Positions 34,309 through 44,412 of a stretch of DNA of 64,000 nucleotides are shown one piece after another. The notes under the pieces are model-generated. The model saw only the letters and a program-made list of their open reading frames with translations. It did no database searches and was not told where the DNA came from. A program made the translations under genes and the position numbers. Positions within the stretch are counted from its first letter, which is position 1. Every line of letters starts with the position of its first letter. Origin of the DNA: Neptunomonas concharum (lineage in GTDB: Bacteria > Pseudomonadota > Gammaproteobacteria > Pseudomonadales > Balneatricaceae); NCBI RefSeq assembly GCF_008630635.1, contig NZ_CP043869.1:1364001-1428000 (forward strand), read 5' to 3'.

Positions 34309-34725
34309 TTATCCTGCTTTGACAGAGTCCTTAAAGCCTAACAACCTACCTATAGTCATGGCAGGGCACCAGCCTGTTAATGAAGACTGTAGCAAGCTAA
34401 CTCCAACCACTGCGGTGATGATGAGATAGAGCGCGTTTGCTTCAAAGCCGATAACTGCAATCACGCTTGCAAGAATCGTGATGCCCGCGATGATATGAAC
34501 AAACTGATTGACGGTCATGCCTTCTAAATTACAGACTTCTTGTTTTAGACCTAGCTTTTGAAAAGCCAAGACTGCCGGACACCATCCTGTAAAGGCAGAC
34601 TGAAGTAAATTGAGGCCGACAAAGCCCGTTAGGTAGAACCAGTTAGGGCTAATATATGCACCTAAAGCTAAGCTTATTAGTACAACGCATCCAGCCATTA
34701 GACGAAGAGCAGCATTAACAGTCAC
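34309..34725 (-). CDS. Tandem DUF2892 (YgaP-type) membrane protein
   Basis: 138 residues with two copies of the DUF2892/YgaP transmembrane unit, each ending in the motif QSxxTGWCPA (about residues 41-51 and 113-123). In E. coli YgaP the same unit follows a rhodanese domain and is controlled by YgaV. Here no rhodanese is attached and the unit is doubled. The cysteine in GWCP is conserved in both copies, and another Cys lies between them. GTG 34725 is chosen because GGGAG lies 8 bases before it and MTVNAALRLMAG is the family's natural start. ATG 34740 has almost no leader. Confidence 0.75.
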   Translation of the reverse strand: MTVNAALRLMAGCVVLISLALGAYISPNWFYLTGFVGLNLLQSAFTGWCPAVLAFQKLGLKQEVCNLEGMTVNQFVHIIAGITILASVIAVIGFEANALYLIITAVVGVSLLQSSLTGWCPAMTIGRLLGFKDSVKAG

Positions 34726-34753
34726 AAGAAAATCTCCCATTAAGTTTTAGAAT

Positions 34754-34776
34754 ATTATAAATTAGTTTTATCTAAT
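34754..34776 (-). promoter_or_regulatory. Candidate promoter and operator of the DUF2892 gene
   Basis: On the minus strand a dyad ATTAG-ATAAAA-CTAAT (34761-34776) is followed immediately by the -10 element TATAAT (34754-34759). A repressor such as the ArsR-family protein here could block the polymerase. The geometry (5-base arms, 6-base spacer) matches the dyad before the ArsR gene, although the arms differ. Confidence 0.4.
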
Positions 34777-34878
34777 ATGTATATCTATTTGCTGATAATT
34801 GGAACTTAGCGCTAACGATGGGTATCAAAAGTGTGCATTGGATTGAGTTATTACTAACTTGCTATAAGGAGAAAACCT

Positions 34879-35811
34879 ATGGGCCTGAACAAAGTGCTAG
34901 TGGATATTGATCCGAAAAATCCATCTGGTTTTCTACTGGAAAAAGTAAAAAGGATAGCGGCGGGTCGCTCCTTACACATTGAGCTATTCCATAACTGTTA
35001 CAGCCGCTCATTGCATAATAGTTACTTATTCGACCGTGAAGCAGAAAAGCACGCCATAGCAGGATATCAACAACATGTAGAGGCTCAGCTTATCCAACTA
35101 TCCGAAGCATTTGAAGGCGAGGGGTACTCGGTTGGCTATGATGTTAGCTGGAATAAAAACTCAGCAGAAGGGCTGATCAAAAAGGCACTTAGATACCAAG
35201 CTGATTTGGTGATTTCTTCTATAAGTAAACACTCATTAGGACACTACCTGTTAGGGCAAGGTGACTGGAAGCTAATTTCAGAATGTCCAATTCCCTTATT
35301 AATGACGAAAGAGCGTGGTTGGGGTGTTCACCCTCGGGTGTTAGCAGCTGTTGATCCTTTTCATCCTTCTGAAGTGGAAAAAGCAAGTGCATTGGATGCT
35401 AAAATTATAGAGGCGGCAATTGAGTTTAGCCGGTTGATGCTAGGTGAACTACATGGGGCGCACTGCTTTAATGTGTTACCGCAGTCAGCTATTTTTGATG
35501 AGCACCTTACAGCTGACTATGAAGGGTTGCAGGAAAAAGTACGGAGCCAGCACAAAAAGGCATTTGGTGAGTTTTTAGACCATCATGCTAAGGGACAAAT
35601 ATTGGAGCATCTAATTGAAGGTGAGGTGCATAACGCTTTGCCTGAGCTTGTTGAAAAGCAAAAGATTGACGTTCTCGTTATGGGGTCAGCTGCTCGCGAT
35701 ATGGTGGATAGGTTGCTGGTTGGCAGCTCAGTAGAAAGAGTTCTGGATCATATCCCCTGTGATGTGTTGCTGGTTAAGAAACCGGGCTTTGTCAGCCCGG
35801 TAACTGAGTAG
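34879..35811 (+). CDS. Tandem universal stress protein (UspE-like)
   Basis: 310 residues with two USP domains (about 1-150 and 160-305). The second shows the nucleotide-binding G-x2-G-x9-G(S) pattern as VMGSAARDMVDRLLVGSSVERV. This is the size and layout of UspE. It is divergent from the DUF2892 gene. AAGGAG precedes ATG. Confidence 0.88.
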   Translation: MGLNKVLVDIDPKNPSGFLLEKVKRIAAGRSLHIELFHNCYSRSLHNSYLFDREAEKHAIAGYQQHVEAQLIQLSEAFEGEGYSVGYDVSWNKNSAEGLIKKALRYQADLVISSISKHSLGHYLLGQGDWKLISECPIPLLMTKERGWGVHPRVLAAVDPFHPSEVEKASALDAKIIEAAIEFSRLMLGELHGAHCFNVLPQSAIFDEHLTADYEGLQEKVRSQHKKAFGEFLDHHAKGQILEHLIEGEVHNALPELVEKQKIDVLVMGSAARDMVDRLLVGSSVERVLDHIPCDVLLVKKPGFVSPVTE

Positions 35812-35831
35812 TGCTAGCCGACTTGTTGAAA

Positions 35832-37493
35832 TCAGGGCGCGCGTTGCATCTCAATGTGCTGTGTTGTTGAACTGTTACTCGGCGTAAAAACCAGCTTATA
35901 AGGGAAGAATCCGTCAGCCCAAGCAAAAAGCGTTATTTTGCCCTCACTATCAACAGGGGCTGTGATCTCATAGTTGCCTTGGTTGCAGCTGAACAGGTGG
36001 GTGCCGTTCGCTAATACTAAGCCACATACGGGTATGCTGGTGCCTGCAACAACGACCTGACCTTTAATGGTGATGTTGCCTGTAACGGGCGATGCGCTTG
36101 TATTGTTGAGCCATCCTTTAAGCGCTGGATAGCTTTGATCGAAGCGACCATATAGATCAATCCCTTGTGTAGAGCCGCATGCAGAAGATCCACCAGTTAA
36201 GATGCCCACTAAATATGAGCTACCACCGTCCCGGTACCAAAGACCAGAGCCGCTGCTTCCTGTTTCAGTAACGCCGAGGGACCAGTCTACGAGGATATGC
36301 GTATTCGACTTATTGCCATAAAACGAATCATAAAAGCTGTAAGTCAATCCTGAACTGTATTTTTTCAGGTCTCCGCTTGGATGGTGGATACCATAGACAC
36401 CAGCTGATCCAATAGTATTGGCATCCCAGCCGCTTAAGCTGACACCCGCAGGTGGCGTCCTATTTAGTTTTAAAAAGCTATAGTCGTAATCTTTATCTGC
36501 TTTTAAAAGGCTGGCCCCTCCAGAGGTGTAAATCGTGTTATTAGCCGTACTGGTGCTGCAGGTGCTTTTCTCAAAGAACCAGTAAAACTCCAGTGTGTTA
36601 GCAACAGCTTGAGAGTCGACACAGTGATTCGCAGTCAGAAAGTAGGGGATTTCTGAAGAGGTGTCGGCATCATTCATTAATGTGCCTGTGCAGCTATAGG
36701 ATAAACCGTCATCGATAAAGACAATTTTCGCGACAGAGCTAGTGAGGTTTGAGAAATTGCTGGCCGATTCTGATGCACACTTAACATCGATCTGGCAGCT
36801 ACCACTGGCGCCGATGGCTGCGTTGTTTTTTAACGATGCCGTTTCTTTACTGATCAGCTGATGCATCACCTTATTAATGACTAACGTGAAATCGTTTTTA
36901 GGGGCATTGGAAGGGATAAACAATTCGATACCTACAAAGTCCCCTTCAATGGAGTCGGACCAGTGATTAATGGTTTGATCCTTAGATACTCGTATTGATC
37001 TCCCTACAGGCTTATAGAAACTTTCGTCATAGAAGCGAACTTCTGTACCTTGCGGAAGTGTTGATAAGTCTATGTTGACACGTAAAGACGCTGCGCCAGA
37101 GGAGGTTATCCCCAAAATAGCAGTTTCTCCCTCTTTATGGGCCTCCCAAGTCAAATCAGAAGCTGTATAACGAAGAGGAAAATCGGCGGTTGAACGTTGT
37201 ATACCAACAACAGCTTTACGGCCATTGTTTAGAGGCGCTTGTTCCAATCGTTGTTGTTCAGTTTCAGAAAGCTCTCCCAAATTAAGCGCAGAAGGAAGTG
37301 CCTGTTTACGTAAGGAGAAGCTGGATTTCAAGGATTCGATAGCAACCCTCTTCGTAGGTTCGCCAGTAAATACAGCGTGAGGGACGCGTTTAGCAGAGTC
37401 ATAGTCAGCTGCTAATAATGGCATTGTTAGCAAGCCTAGAGTGATAGGTAGCAATTTTGCCGCTAGGATGCACCGGGTTGTTAGTCTCGTCAT
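35832..37493 (-). CDS. Secreted trypsin-like (lysyl endopeptidase-like) serine protease
   Basis: 553 residues with a signal peptide (ending in LLAA near residue 28). A pro-region (to about residue 230) is followed by a chymotrypsin-fold catalytic domain. The triad is His in FLTANHCVD, Asp in DYDYSFLKL and Ser in ETGSSGSGLWY. Several cysteine pairs are present. The C-terminal 85 residues form an Ig/carboxypeptidase-regulatory-like domain. It would be secreted and auto-processed. Substrate unknown. Confidence 0.88.
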   Translation of the reverse strand: MTRLTTRCILAAKLLPITLGLLTMPLLAADYDSAKRVPHAVFTGEPTKRVAIESLKSSFSLRKQALPSALNLGELSETEQQRLEQAPLNNGRKAVVGIQRSTADFPLRYTASDLTWEAHKEGETAILGITSSGAASLRVNIDLSTLPQGTEVRFYDESFYKPVGRSIRVSKDQTINHWSDSIEGDFVGIELFIPSNAPKNDFTLVINKVMHQLISKETASLKNNAAIGASGSCQIDVKCASESASNFSNLTSSVAKIVFIDDGLSYSCTGTLMNDADTSSEIPYFLTANHCVDSQAVANTLEFYWFFEKSTCSTSTANNTIYTSGGASLLKADKDYDYSFLKLNRTPPAGVSLSGWDANTIGSAGVYGIHHPSGDLKKYSSGLTYSFYDSFYGNKSNTHILVDWSLGVTETGSSGSGLWYRDGGSSYLVGILTGGSSACGSTQGIDLYGRFDQSYPALKGWLNNTSASPVTGNITIKGQVVVAGTSIPVCGLVLANGTHLFSCNQGNYEITAPVDSEGKITLFAWADGFFPYKLVFTPSNSSTTQHIEMQRAP

Positions 37494-37594
37494 AACAAAA
37501 AGAATCCTTTTTTTGAGTGGCCTGTCGTGCTCTGGCTAAGTCTGCTCGAAAAGCAGATACAGATACCCGCAATGGCCTATATAAAGTTTACGGG

Positions 37595-38410
37595 TTAGAT
37601 ATCAAACTCTGCCCAAATAGGGGCATGGTCAGACGGTTTTTCCATACCTCTAATATCGTAGTCTATATCAGAGTTGAGACAAATGCTTGCCATAGGTGAG
37701 CTGGCCAAAATTACGTCAATACGCAGTCCGCGCTTAGGTGTCTGTTCAAATCCTCGGCTTCGATAATCAAACCAACTAAAACGATCTGTTATTTCAGGAT
37801 GCTTAAGACGGAAAGTGTCTTCCAATCCCCAGTTTTGTAACCTACTAAGCCATTCTCTTTCAATGGGTTGAAAACTGGTTTTCCCCGTTTTTAGCCAACG
37901 TTTACGATTAACTTCCCCAATACCAATATCCTTGTCGGTAGGCGATATGTTTATATCACCCATGACGATTAAGTGCTCATCAGGAGAGTGGTTGCTTTGC
38001 AAATGGGTTTGCAAGTCAGCATAGAAACGTGCTTTGGCAGGGAATTTTACAGGGTGTTCAATATTCTCCCCTTGGGGAAAATAGCCATTGAGTACCGTGA
38101 CTTTATTACCTTTAGGTGTTTCATAGGTACCAATAATCATACGCCGTTGAGCATCATCTTCATCGCCTTCAAAGCCCTTTTGTAACGCCAACGGTGGCTT
38201 TTTAGAGATCAAACAGACACCGTAATGGCTCTTCTGTCCAAAAAACTCTACGTGATACCCCAGTGTCGTTATCACTTCATGAGGAAATTGAGGATCATCT
38301 ACTTTGGTTTCCTGAAGTCCAATAACATCGGGTTGGTATTTTTCGATGAGTGCTTCAATCTGATGAGGGCGAGCACGCAGGCCATTGATGTTAAATGAGA
38401 TGATTTTCAT
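37595..38410 (-). CDS. xthA: Exodeoxyribonuclease III
   Basis: 271 residues, the usual size of Exo[11 protein letters not shown] (metal-binding Glu), [13 protein letters not shown] (Asp and Asn) and [10 protein letters not shown] (catalytic His) are all present. It repairs abasic sites and 3'-blocked ends. ATG 38410 ([13 protein letters not shown]) is the family start; a longer frame to 38455 is not needed. Confidence 0.95.
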   Translation of the reverse strand: MKIISFNINGLRARPHQIEALIEKYQPDVIGLQETKVDDPQFPHEVITTLGYHVEFFGQKSHYGVCLISKKPPLALQKGFEGDEDDAQRRMIIGTYETPKGNKVTVLNGYFPQGENIEHPVKFPAKARFYADLQTHLQSNHSPDEHLIVMGDINISPTDKDIGIGEVNRKRWLKTGKTSFQPIEREWLSRLQNWGLEDTFRLKHPEITDRFSWFDYRSRGFEQTPKRGLRIDVILASSPMASICLNSDIDYDIRGMEKPSDHAPIWAEFDI

Positions 38411-38575
38411 TCGTTTCAATCCATTAGAAAAATATTCACATATTCTAGCATGCATAAATAGGGCAAAGACTACCTAGTAATTTGAATTATCTATCATGTT
38501 TTTAGTCTTCTTTAATTGGTACTTTCTTGTATCAGTCGTTACAGTTACTGAAACTGAAATAACAGGAGTGTCACA

Positions 38576-39934
38576 GTGTCTACGTATGACTATGATTTAT
38601 TTGTAATAGGTGCCGGTTCTGGTGGTGTGCGCGCTGCGCGAATGGCAGCTTCTATGGGTGTTCGCGTTGCTATTACTGAAGATAAGTATCTTGGAGGCAC
38701 CTGTGTCAATGTAGGCTGTGTTCCTAAAAAGTTATTCGTCTATGCTTCTCAGTTTCAGGAGGCGTTTAACGACGCTTCAGGGTTTGGGTGGAATGTTGGA
38801 GATACTGCGTTTGACTGGCCGACTTTGCGTGATAGAAAAAATGAGGAAATTCTTCGTCTAAATGGTATCTATCGAAACTTGTTGGTTAATTCAGGCTGCC
38901 ACCTGATTGAAGGGCGGGGGAGCCTAATCGATGATCATACTGTTGAAGTTGACGGTCAACAATACACCGCTGAGAGGATTCTTGTAGCGACGGGCGGTTG
39001 GCCGTTCATACCGGATATTCCAGGAAAAGAGCATATTATCAGCTCGAATGAAGTTTTCTACCTTGAGGACTTTCCTAAAAGTGCTGTTGTCGTTGGCGGG
39101 GGATATATCGCTGTAGAGTTTGCAGGTATTTTTGCCGGTTTAGGTGTGGATACCCATTTAATTTATCGCGGAGACCTCTTCCTACGTGGCTTCGATCGTG
39201 ATTTACGAGAGTTTGTTGCCCAAGAAGTGGAGAAGAAAGGCGTAAACCTCCATTTCAATAACAATATTGAAGCTATTGAGAAACAGGTTGATGGCAGCTT
39301 ATTACTGACACTGAGTGATGGCAGTCAGCAGGTCACTGATTGTGTGCTGTATGCCACAGGTCGTGTGCCTAATGTTGTAGGTTTGGGGCTAGAGAAACTA
39401 GGTATTGCCCAGCAAAAAAATGGTGCGATCATCGTGAACGACACCTTCCAGACGAATGTACCTTCTATCTATGCCATTGGTGATGTGATTGACAGAGTTC
39501 AACTGACGCCTGTGGCGCTGGCCGAAGGAATGGCGTTGGTCCGGCATCTTTACCAGCAAGGTAGTGCACAAGTGGACTATGACTTAATTCCGACAGCTGT
39601 ATTTTGTCAGCCTAACATAGGTACTGTCGGTTTATCGGAGGAGCAAGCACGGGAGCAAGGTATCGATATTGATATCTACCGAAGTGAGTTCCGTGCAATG
39701 AAGCATACGATGTCAGGTAATACCGAACGTACCTTAATGAAAATGATCGTTGACAAGATTACGGATAAAGTACTCGGTGTACATATGGTTGGCCCGGATG
39801 CTGGGGAAATTATTCAAGGAATGGGTGTTGCATTAAAAGCTGGTGCAACAAAAGCTGTGTTTGATGCAACGATTGGCATACATCCAACAGCCGCCGAAGA
39901 ATTTGTTACTATGCGAGAGCCGGTTAAACAATAA
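38576..39934 (+). CDS. gor: Glutathione-disulfide reductase
   Basis: 452 residues with the FAD-binding [11 protein letters not shown], the redox-active [14 protein letters not shown] and the NADPH-binding [11 protein letters not shown]. The C-terminal [10 protein letters not shown] supplies the active His-Glu. It keeps glutathione reduced with NADPH. It starts at GTG with AGGAG 7 bases before. Its presence together with CydDC fits a thiol-rich periplasm and cytosol. Confidence 0.96.
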   Translation: MSTYDYDLFVIGAGSGGVRAARMAASMGVRVAITEDKYLGGTCVNVGCVPKKLFVYASQFQEAFNDASGFGWNVGDTAFDWPTLRDRKNEEILRLNGIYRNLLVNSGCHLIEGRGSLIDDHTVEVDGQQYTAERILVATGGWPFIPDIPGKEHIISSNEVFYLEDFPKSAVVVGGGYIAVEFAGIFAGLGVDTHLIYRGDLFLRGFDRDLREFVAQEVEKKGVNLHFNNNIEAIEKQVDGSLLLTLSDGSQQVTDCVLYATGRVPNVVGLGLEKLGIAQQKNGAIIVNDTFQTNVPSIYAIGDVIDRVQLTPVALAEGMALVRHLYQQGSAQVDYDLIPTAVFCQPNIGTVGLSEEQAREQGIDIDIYRSEFRAMKHTMSGNTERTLMKMIVDKITDKVLGVHMVGPDAGEIIQGMGVALKAGATKAVFDATIGIHPTAAEEFVTMREPVKQ

Positions 39935-39987
39935 TATTTGATAAATAGAGCAGTACTTCCTAGTCTCTAATGAGAGGAGGTACTGCT

Positions 39988-40233
39988 ATGAAACTCTTAC
40001 TTCAGATGCTTTGGCTATGGTTTTTGCCTCAATGGATGGCGGATCAAAGTCCAGATAGCAGGCATTTTTATCGTCGCCAATTTACCCGTGACTACCAAAA
40101 AAAGCGGGCTGTGGTTCAGCGTCTTTGGATCTGCTCAGCGTTTGTTATGTTGTGCTTCCCATCCTTGGTTTTTATAGCAGTTATCTCCCTATTTAGTACT
40201 TTTCTGTCCTTTTGTATTCTTGATGAAAGCTAA
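39988..40233 (+). CDS. Small membrane protein of unknown function
   Basis: 81 residues with one strong hydrophobic span near residues 48-72 and an N-terminal Trp-rich amphipathic stretch (QMLWLWFLPQWM). A strong GGAGG ribosome site precedes ATG 39988. It lies 53 bases after gor and may be cotranscribed. No family recognised. Confidence 0.6.
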   Translation: MKLLLQMLWLWFLPQWMADQSPDSRHFYRRQFTRDYQKKRAVVQRLWICSAFVMLCFPSLVFIAVISLFSTFLSFCILDES

Positions 40234-40258
40234 GGCAGTGTGGTGAGGGGAAGTTAAA

Positions 40259-40290
40259 AAAATACCCGTACCAAAGGGTACGGGTATTTT
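40259..40290. terminator. Bidirectional terminator
   Basis: AATACCCGTACC and GGTACGGGTATT form a 12-base perfect stem with a four-base loop, flanked by A and T tracts. It separates convergent genes. Confidence 0.9.
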
Positions 40291-40331
40291 AAGAGAGATG
40301 AGAGCTGCTTTTATGAGGCAGCTTTATTCAC

Positions 40332-41834
40332 CTAGAGAGCGATTGTAACGGCGAAATAACCAACAAGGCTCATCACAATAGTGTACGGGAGTGCCATGAT
40401 TACCATGCGCCCATAGGACAGTCGGATCAGAGGAGCTAAAGCCGATGTGAGCAAGAATAGGAAAGCCGCTTGCCCATTGGGTGTCGCTACACTTGGGATG
40501 TTAGTACCCGTATTAATAGCAATCGCTAATGCATCAAAATGCTCGCGCGAAATAGCGCCAGCATTAAAAACTTCAACGACCTCATTAATATAGACCGTTG
40601 CGACAAAAACGTTGTCGCTAATCGCGGATAAAACGCCGTTGGCGATAAAGAATAACGCAGGTTGTGAGGCTTCATCCATATCCAGTACTGCTTGAATAAT
40701 GGGCTGGAAGAGATGTTGATCATGGATAACAGACACAATGGAAAAGAACACAACCAATAGTGCGGTGAAGGGAAGAGCTTCTTCAAACGCTTTGCCAATT
40801 TGATGTTCTTCTACGATACCATTAAAGGCGGTTAGTAGAATAATCACCGTTAGGCCAATCAAGCCTACTTCAGCAAGATGTAATGCCAAGGCAAGTACTA
40901 AGAAAACCGCCACGACCATCTGTACAGCTAGCTCGGCTTTATGGCGAGTCGTACGCTTTTTGTCTTGAGCTGCTGCAAAATCTTCTAGGATCAAGCGTAC
41001 GCTATCGGGTAGTTTAGCACCGTAGCCGAACCATTGGGTTTTTTCTAAAAGAATGCAGGTTGTGAGGCCCGCAAATAGTACAGGCATAGTGATGGGGGAC
41101 ATGAGTATGAAGAATTCAACAAAGTCCCACCCGGCTTTTTGGGCGATCAATAAATTTTGGGGTTCCCCAACGAGTGTGCATACCCCACCTAGTGCTGTAC
41201 CAACCGCCCCATGCATTAACAAGCTGCGCAGGAAGGCCCTAAACGTTTCCAGATCACTGCGGCTGTTGTCATTGACGGTATCATCATCAGCGTGGTCGTG
41301 GTCGTGATCATATTGCTTTCCTGACGCCACTTTATGATAAACCGAGTAAAAGCCGACCCCTACACTAATTAAGACAGCTGTTACGGTTAGTGCATCCAAA
41401 AATGCAGACAGGAAAGCTGAAGAGAGTGAGAAAAGAAGAGATAGAGCAACTTTAGATTTTACTTTTAAGAGTATCTTCGTGAAAATCCATAGCAGCATAC
41501 TCTTCATGAAGTAGATGCCAGCCACCATGAACATCAGTAGCAGTATCACCTCAAGGTTGGCTGAAACTTCATGATACACTGAGTCGGGCGAGGCTAGTCC
41601 GATGACAATCGCCTCAAGTGCTAGTAATCCACCAGGTTGTAATGGATAGCACTTAAGCGCAAGGGCAAGTGTGAAAATAAACTCGAATATAAGTATCCAG
41701 CCTGTAACAACTGGCCCAGCTACCATGAGTAGTATGGGGTTTAGAATCAGAAAGCCAATAATAGCCTGCTTATACCAGACTGGGGAGTTTCCGAGGAAAT
41801 TCCTCATAAAAGCCTGAGGAAAAGAGATGGTCAT
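40332..41834 (-). CDS. nhaB: Na+/H+ antiporter NhaB
   Basis: 500 residues with about 12 membrane spans and the NhaB family start ([14 protein letters not shown]). [13 protein letters not shown] and a conserved charged [16 protein letters not shown] are seen. A cytoplasmic His-Asp-rich loop ([16 protein letters not shown]) lies near residue 175. It uses the proton gradient to expel Na+, complementing the Nqr pump nearby. Confidence 0.95.
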   Translation of the reverse strand: MTISFPQAFMRNFLGNSPVWYKQAIIGFLILNPILLMVAGPVVTGWILIFEFIFTLALALKCYPLQPGGLLALEAIVIGLASPDSVYHEVSANLEVILLLMFMVAGIYFMKSMLLWIFTKILLKVKSKVALSLLFSLSSAFLSAFLDALTVTAVLISVGVGFYSVYHKVASGKQYDHDHDHADDDTVNDNSRSDLETFRAFLRSLLMHGAVGTALGGVCTLVGEPQNLLIAQKAGWDFVEFFILMSPITMPVLFAGLTTCILLEKTQWFGYGAKLPDSVRLILEDFAAAQDKKRTTRHKAELAVQMVVAVFLVLALALHLAEVGLIGLTVIILLTAFNGIVEEHQIGKAFEEALPFTALLVVFFSIVSVIHDQHLFQPIIQAVLDMDEASQPALFFIANGVLSAISDNVFVATVYINEVVEVFNAGAISREHFDALAIAINTGTNIPSVATPNGQAAFLFLLTSALAPLIRLSYGRMVIMALPYTIVMSLVGYFAVTIAL

Positions 41835-42041
41835 TTTGCTAATCTTCCTATTCTAGACCGACCCACTTACCGTAAGTGGGCGCTCGAAGGTCAGCTAGAC
41901 TAGCAGTTGAATGAAAAAATCTGAATAGACAAACGCATATTTTGTATGGGTTTCTACTAGATATGGTCATTAAAATAGACTTTTCAAAGCAAGTAATCGT
42001 TTTTTAGCCTTTATATAGACGCTGCCCAAAAGGAGTCATTC

Positions 42042-42800
42042 GTGAAAAAACATTTGATAATTGGATCTTCAGGGCGCATGTATCAGCCAAATAAAGGTGA
42101 ATATCTTTTTGCGGACGATATCGCTTTGGAAGATGTTGAGGCAACTTACCCCGTTGGGGAACTAGAGGGTAACGCCGTATCAGTCAAGATTATCCGCCGA
42201 GGTGCGCCAATACCCTATGAAAAAGCAGAGCTTCGGCCGTTGCTGGCAACCAGCCGTAACGAACAGGAGTATCTTGTGCTCTCTCGAGCCACACAATTAA
42301 TAACCTGGCATAATGAGCATCGTTTTTGTGGACGTTGTGGTGCGAAAATGCATCATCACGCTGAAGATTTGGCAAAGCATTGCGGGCAATGTGATTTAGT
42401 TCAGTATCCTCGCATATCCCCTTGTGTCATCGTATTGGTCGTTGATGGCGATCGGTGTTTGTTAGCAAGATCACCGCGGTTTCCACCAGGTCGATTTAGC
42501 ACCTTGGCAGGTTTTATTGAAGCAGGAGAAACCGCAGAAGCGGCGGTGCATCGTGAAATCAAAGAAGAAGTGGGTATTGACGTTAAAAATGTACGTTATG
42601 CACGGAGCCAGTCTTGGCCGTTTCCTCACTCATTAATGTTGGGGTTTTATGCCGACTATGCAGGCGGAGAGCTAAAACCAGATGGTATCGAAATTGAAGA
42701 GGCGCATTGGTATACCCGAGACACGTTACCCGATCTGCCTCCCTCGTTTGCGATCTCCTACGCGCTAATAGAGCCCTTTATTAAAGGTGAGCCCGTTTAA
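42042..42800 (+). CDS. nudC: NAD+ diphosphatase NudC
   Basis: 252 residues. A zinc ribbon (CGRCGAKM and CGQC) is followed by a Nudix box (GFIEAGETAEAAVHREIKEEVGI pattern: G-x5-E-x7-REVxEExGI) and the family SQPWPFPxS motif, here SQSWPFPHS. It cleaves NADH and decaps NAD-capped RNA. The start is GTG 42042 with AAAGGAG upstream. It overlaps the convergent SCP2 gene by 4 bases. Confidence 0.93.
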   Translation: MKKHLIIGSSGRMYQPNKGEYLFADDIALEDVEATYPVGELEGNAVSVKIIRRGAPIPYEKAELRPLLATSRNEQEYLVLSRATQLITWHNEHRFCGRCGAKMHHHAEDLAKHCGQCDLVQYPRISPCVIVLVVDGDRCLLARSPRFPPGRFSTLAGFIEAGETAEAAVHREIKEEVGIDVKNVRYARSQSWPFPHSLMLGFYADYAGGELKPDGIEIEEAHWYTRDTLPDLPPSFAISYALIEPFIKGEPV

Positions 42801-43126
42801 CTTTTCTTTTTGAATAGTTTTCCAAGCTTAGTGGCCAGCATAACGTTGCCTTCTGCTCTTAGTTGACCTTTGAGAAAGGCGCTCATTCCGTCTTGTTGTC
42901 CTGTCACGACTTGGATAAAAGTGTCAGCATCCATTAACAAGGTGATGGAAGGGTCCGGGTGCTCTCCAGGAAAGGTGGAGCACTCTTGATTGTCAATCTC
43001 GATATAAAAATCAGACTCGTCTTCCAAAAGGAATTGGTAAATCACCGTAAGGTCTTTAGCAGCATCGGGCTCAAAGCGAGAGGGTAGTTTTTCAATAACT
43101 TTGGCAACGGTGATTTCAGAACTCAT
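42797..43126 (-). CDS. SCP2 sterol-carrier-domain protein
   Basis: 109 residues forming a single SCP2 domain (DPSITLLMDADTFIQVVTGQQDGMSAF and GQLRAEGNVMLATKLGKLF). Such domains bind lipids or fatty-acyl chains, and are also found in UbiJ; this is a stand-alone copy. It has no signal peptide. Confidence 0.85.
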   Translation of the reverse strand: MSSEITVAKVIEKLPSRFEPDAAKDLTVIYQFLLEDESDFYIEIDNQECSTFPGEHPDPSITLLMDADTFIQVVTGQQDGMSAFLKGQLRAEGNVMLATKLGKLFKKKS

Positions 43127-43237
43127 AGGCCTTTCCTAAAATTGTAGTTTTATAATTGAATTCAATGGATTCGTAAAAAGGCTTTTATGGTACATTACCG
43201 ACCTTATTGCTGATAACTCTTTTTCAGGAGAAAACCT

Positions 43238-44308
43238 TTGTCTGAATTTTTCTTTGAATATGGACTGTTCGTTGCGAAAGCTTTTACCGGGCTTGTAGTC
43301 TTCCTATTACTCATTCTTGGAGTAGTCATGATCAGTTCTCGAGGACGGCACCAGCATCGGGATGGTGAAGTTGAGCTAACATCGCTCAATGATCAGTTTG
43401 ATGACATGAAAGAGACTGTAGAAGCAGCTGTATTAGATAAAGAAGCTTACAAGCAGATGCTCAAGGCACAGAAAAAACAGGATAAACAGGAAGAAAAAGA
43501 GCGTAAGAAGGCGGCAAAAACCGGTAACTTTGCACAAGAAGCTGATAAAAAACGTATCTACGTGTTGGATTTTGACGGTGATATTAAAGCCAGTGAAGTT
43601 GAGCCATTAAGGGAAGAGATTTCAGCCATATTGACGTACATTCGCCCAGAAGATGAAGTGGTGATCCGCTTGGAGAGTGCGGGAGGGTTAGTGCACACCT
43701 ATGGATTAGCTGCATCACAATTGGAGAGGATAAAAGCCAGGGGTGTCCCTTTAACCGTGTGCGTCGATCAGGTTGCTGCGAGTGGTGGATACTTAATGGC
43801 GTGTTTGGCGGATAAATTATTAGCCGCTCCTTTTGCGTTGGTAGGCTCTATTGGTGTCATTGCTCAAGTCCCGAACTTCCATCGGGTGCTGAAAAAGCAT
43901 GATGTGGATTATGAGATGTTTACCGCGGGTGAGTATAAGCGAACCGTTACGATGTTCGGCGAAAATACTGAAAAAGGTAAGCAAAAATTTGTTGAGGAGC
44001 TAGAGGATACTCACGCGCTCTTCAAAGAGTTTGTATCCCAATATCGCCCTCAATTAGATATTGAGAAAGTCGCAACAGGCGAGGTGTGGTTTGGCAAGCG
44101 AGCGATCGAAGAAAAGTTGGTGGATGAGCTGACAACCAGTGATGACTATCTGATGAAGGCTTGCGAAGAAGCCGATGTTTACCGGGTTCGTTATGAAGTG
44201 AAGAAGACACTGCAGGACAAAATCAGCGAAATGACGATTAAAACAGCCGATGGACTTTTCTCACGAATATGGAGCCGAGTTTCCAATAGTCGCTTCCTCA
44301 GTCGTTAA
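43238..44308 (+). CDS. sohB: Inner-membrane S49 peptidase SohB
   Basis: 356 residues with an N-terminal membrane span, a charged coiled segment (about 45-95) and the S49 core. The serine nucleophile is in VAASGGYLMAC and the general-base lysine region is GEYKRTVTMFGEN. The family is SohB by its length and start. The start codon is TTG 43238 with AGGAG 8 bases before it. Confidence 0.93.
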   Translation: MSEFFFEYGLFVAKAFTGLVVFLLLILGVVMISSRGRHQHRDGEVELTSLNDQFDDMKETVEAAVLDKEAYKQMLKAQKKQDKQEEKERKKAAKTGNFAQEADKKRIYVLDFDGDIKASEVEPLREEISAILTYIRPEDEVVIRLESAGGLVHTYGLAASQLERIKARGVPLTVCVDQVAASGGYLMACLADKLLAAPFALVGSIGVIAQVPNFHRVLKKHDVDYEMFTAGEYKRTVTMFGENTEKGKQKFVEELEDTHALFKEFVSQYRPQLDIEKVATGEVWFGKRAIEEKLVDELTTSDDYLMKACEEADVYRVRYEVKKTLQDKISEMTIKTADGLFSRIWSRVSNSRFLSR

Positions 44309-44412
44309 GTAATGATTTCTTTAATATTTTTTTGAAGTGTACTAATACTTGAATATGTTTATCTGATACATTTTAATGCAGGTGTTTAAAACGCATTCGA
44401 GGGAGATCGGTT

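Noticed and set aside
37541-37560. Hairpin TCTGCT-N5-AGCAGA between xthA and the protease gene
   Set aside because: Short stem without a T tract; too weak to call a terminator.
44380-44395. GTTTAAAAC dyad before psrA as a PsrA operator
   Set aside because: The arms are in the opposite orientation to the GAAAC-N-GTTTC operator described for PsrA.
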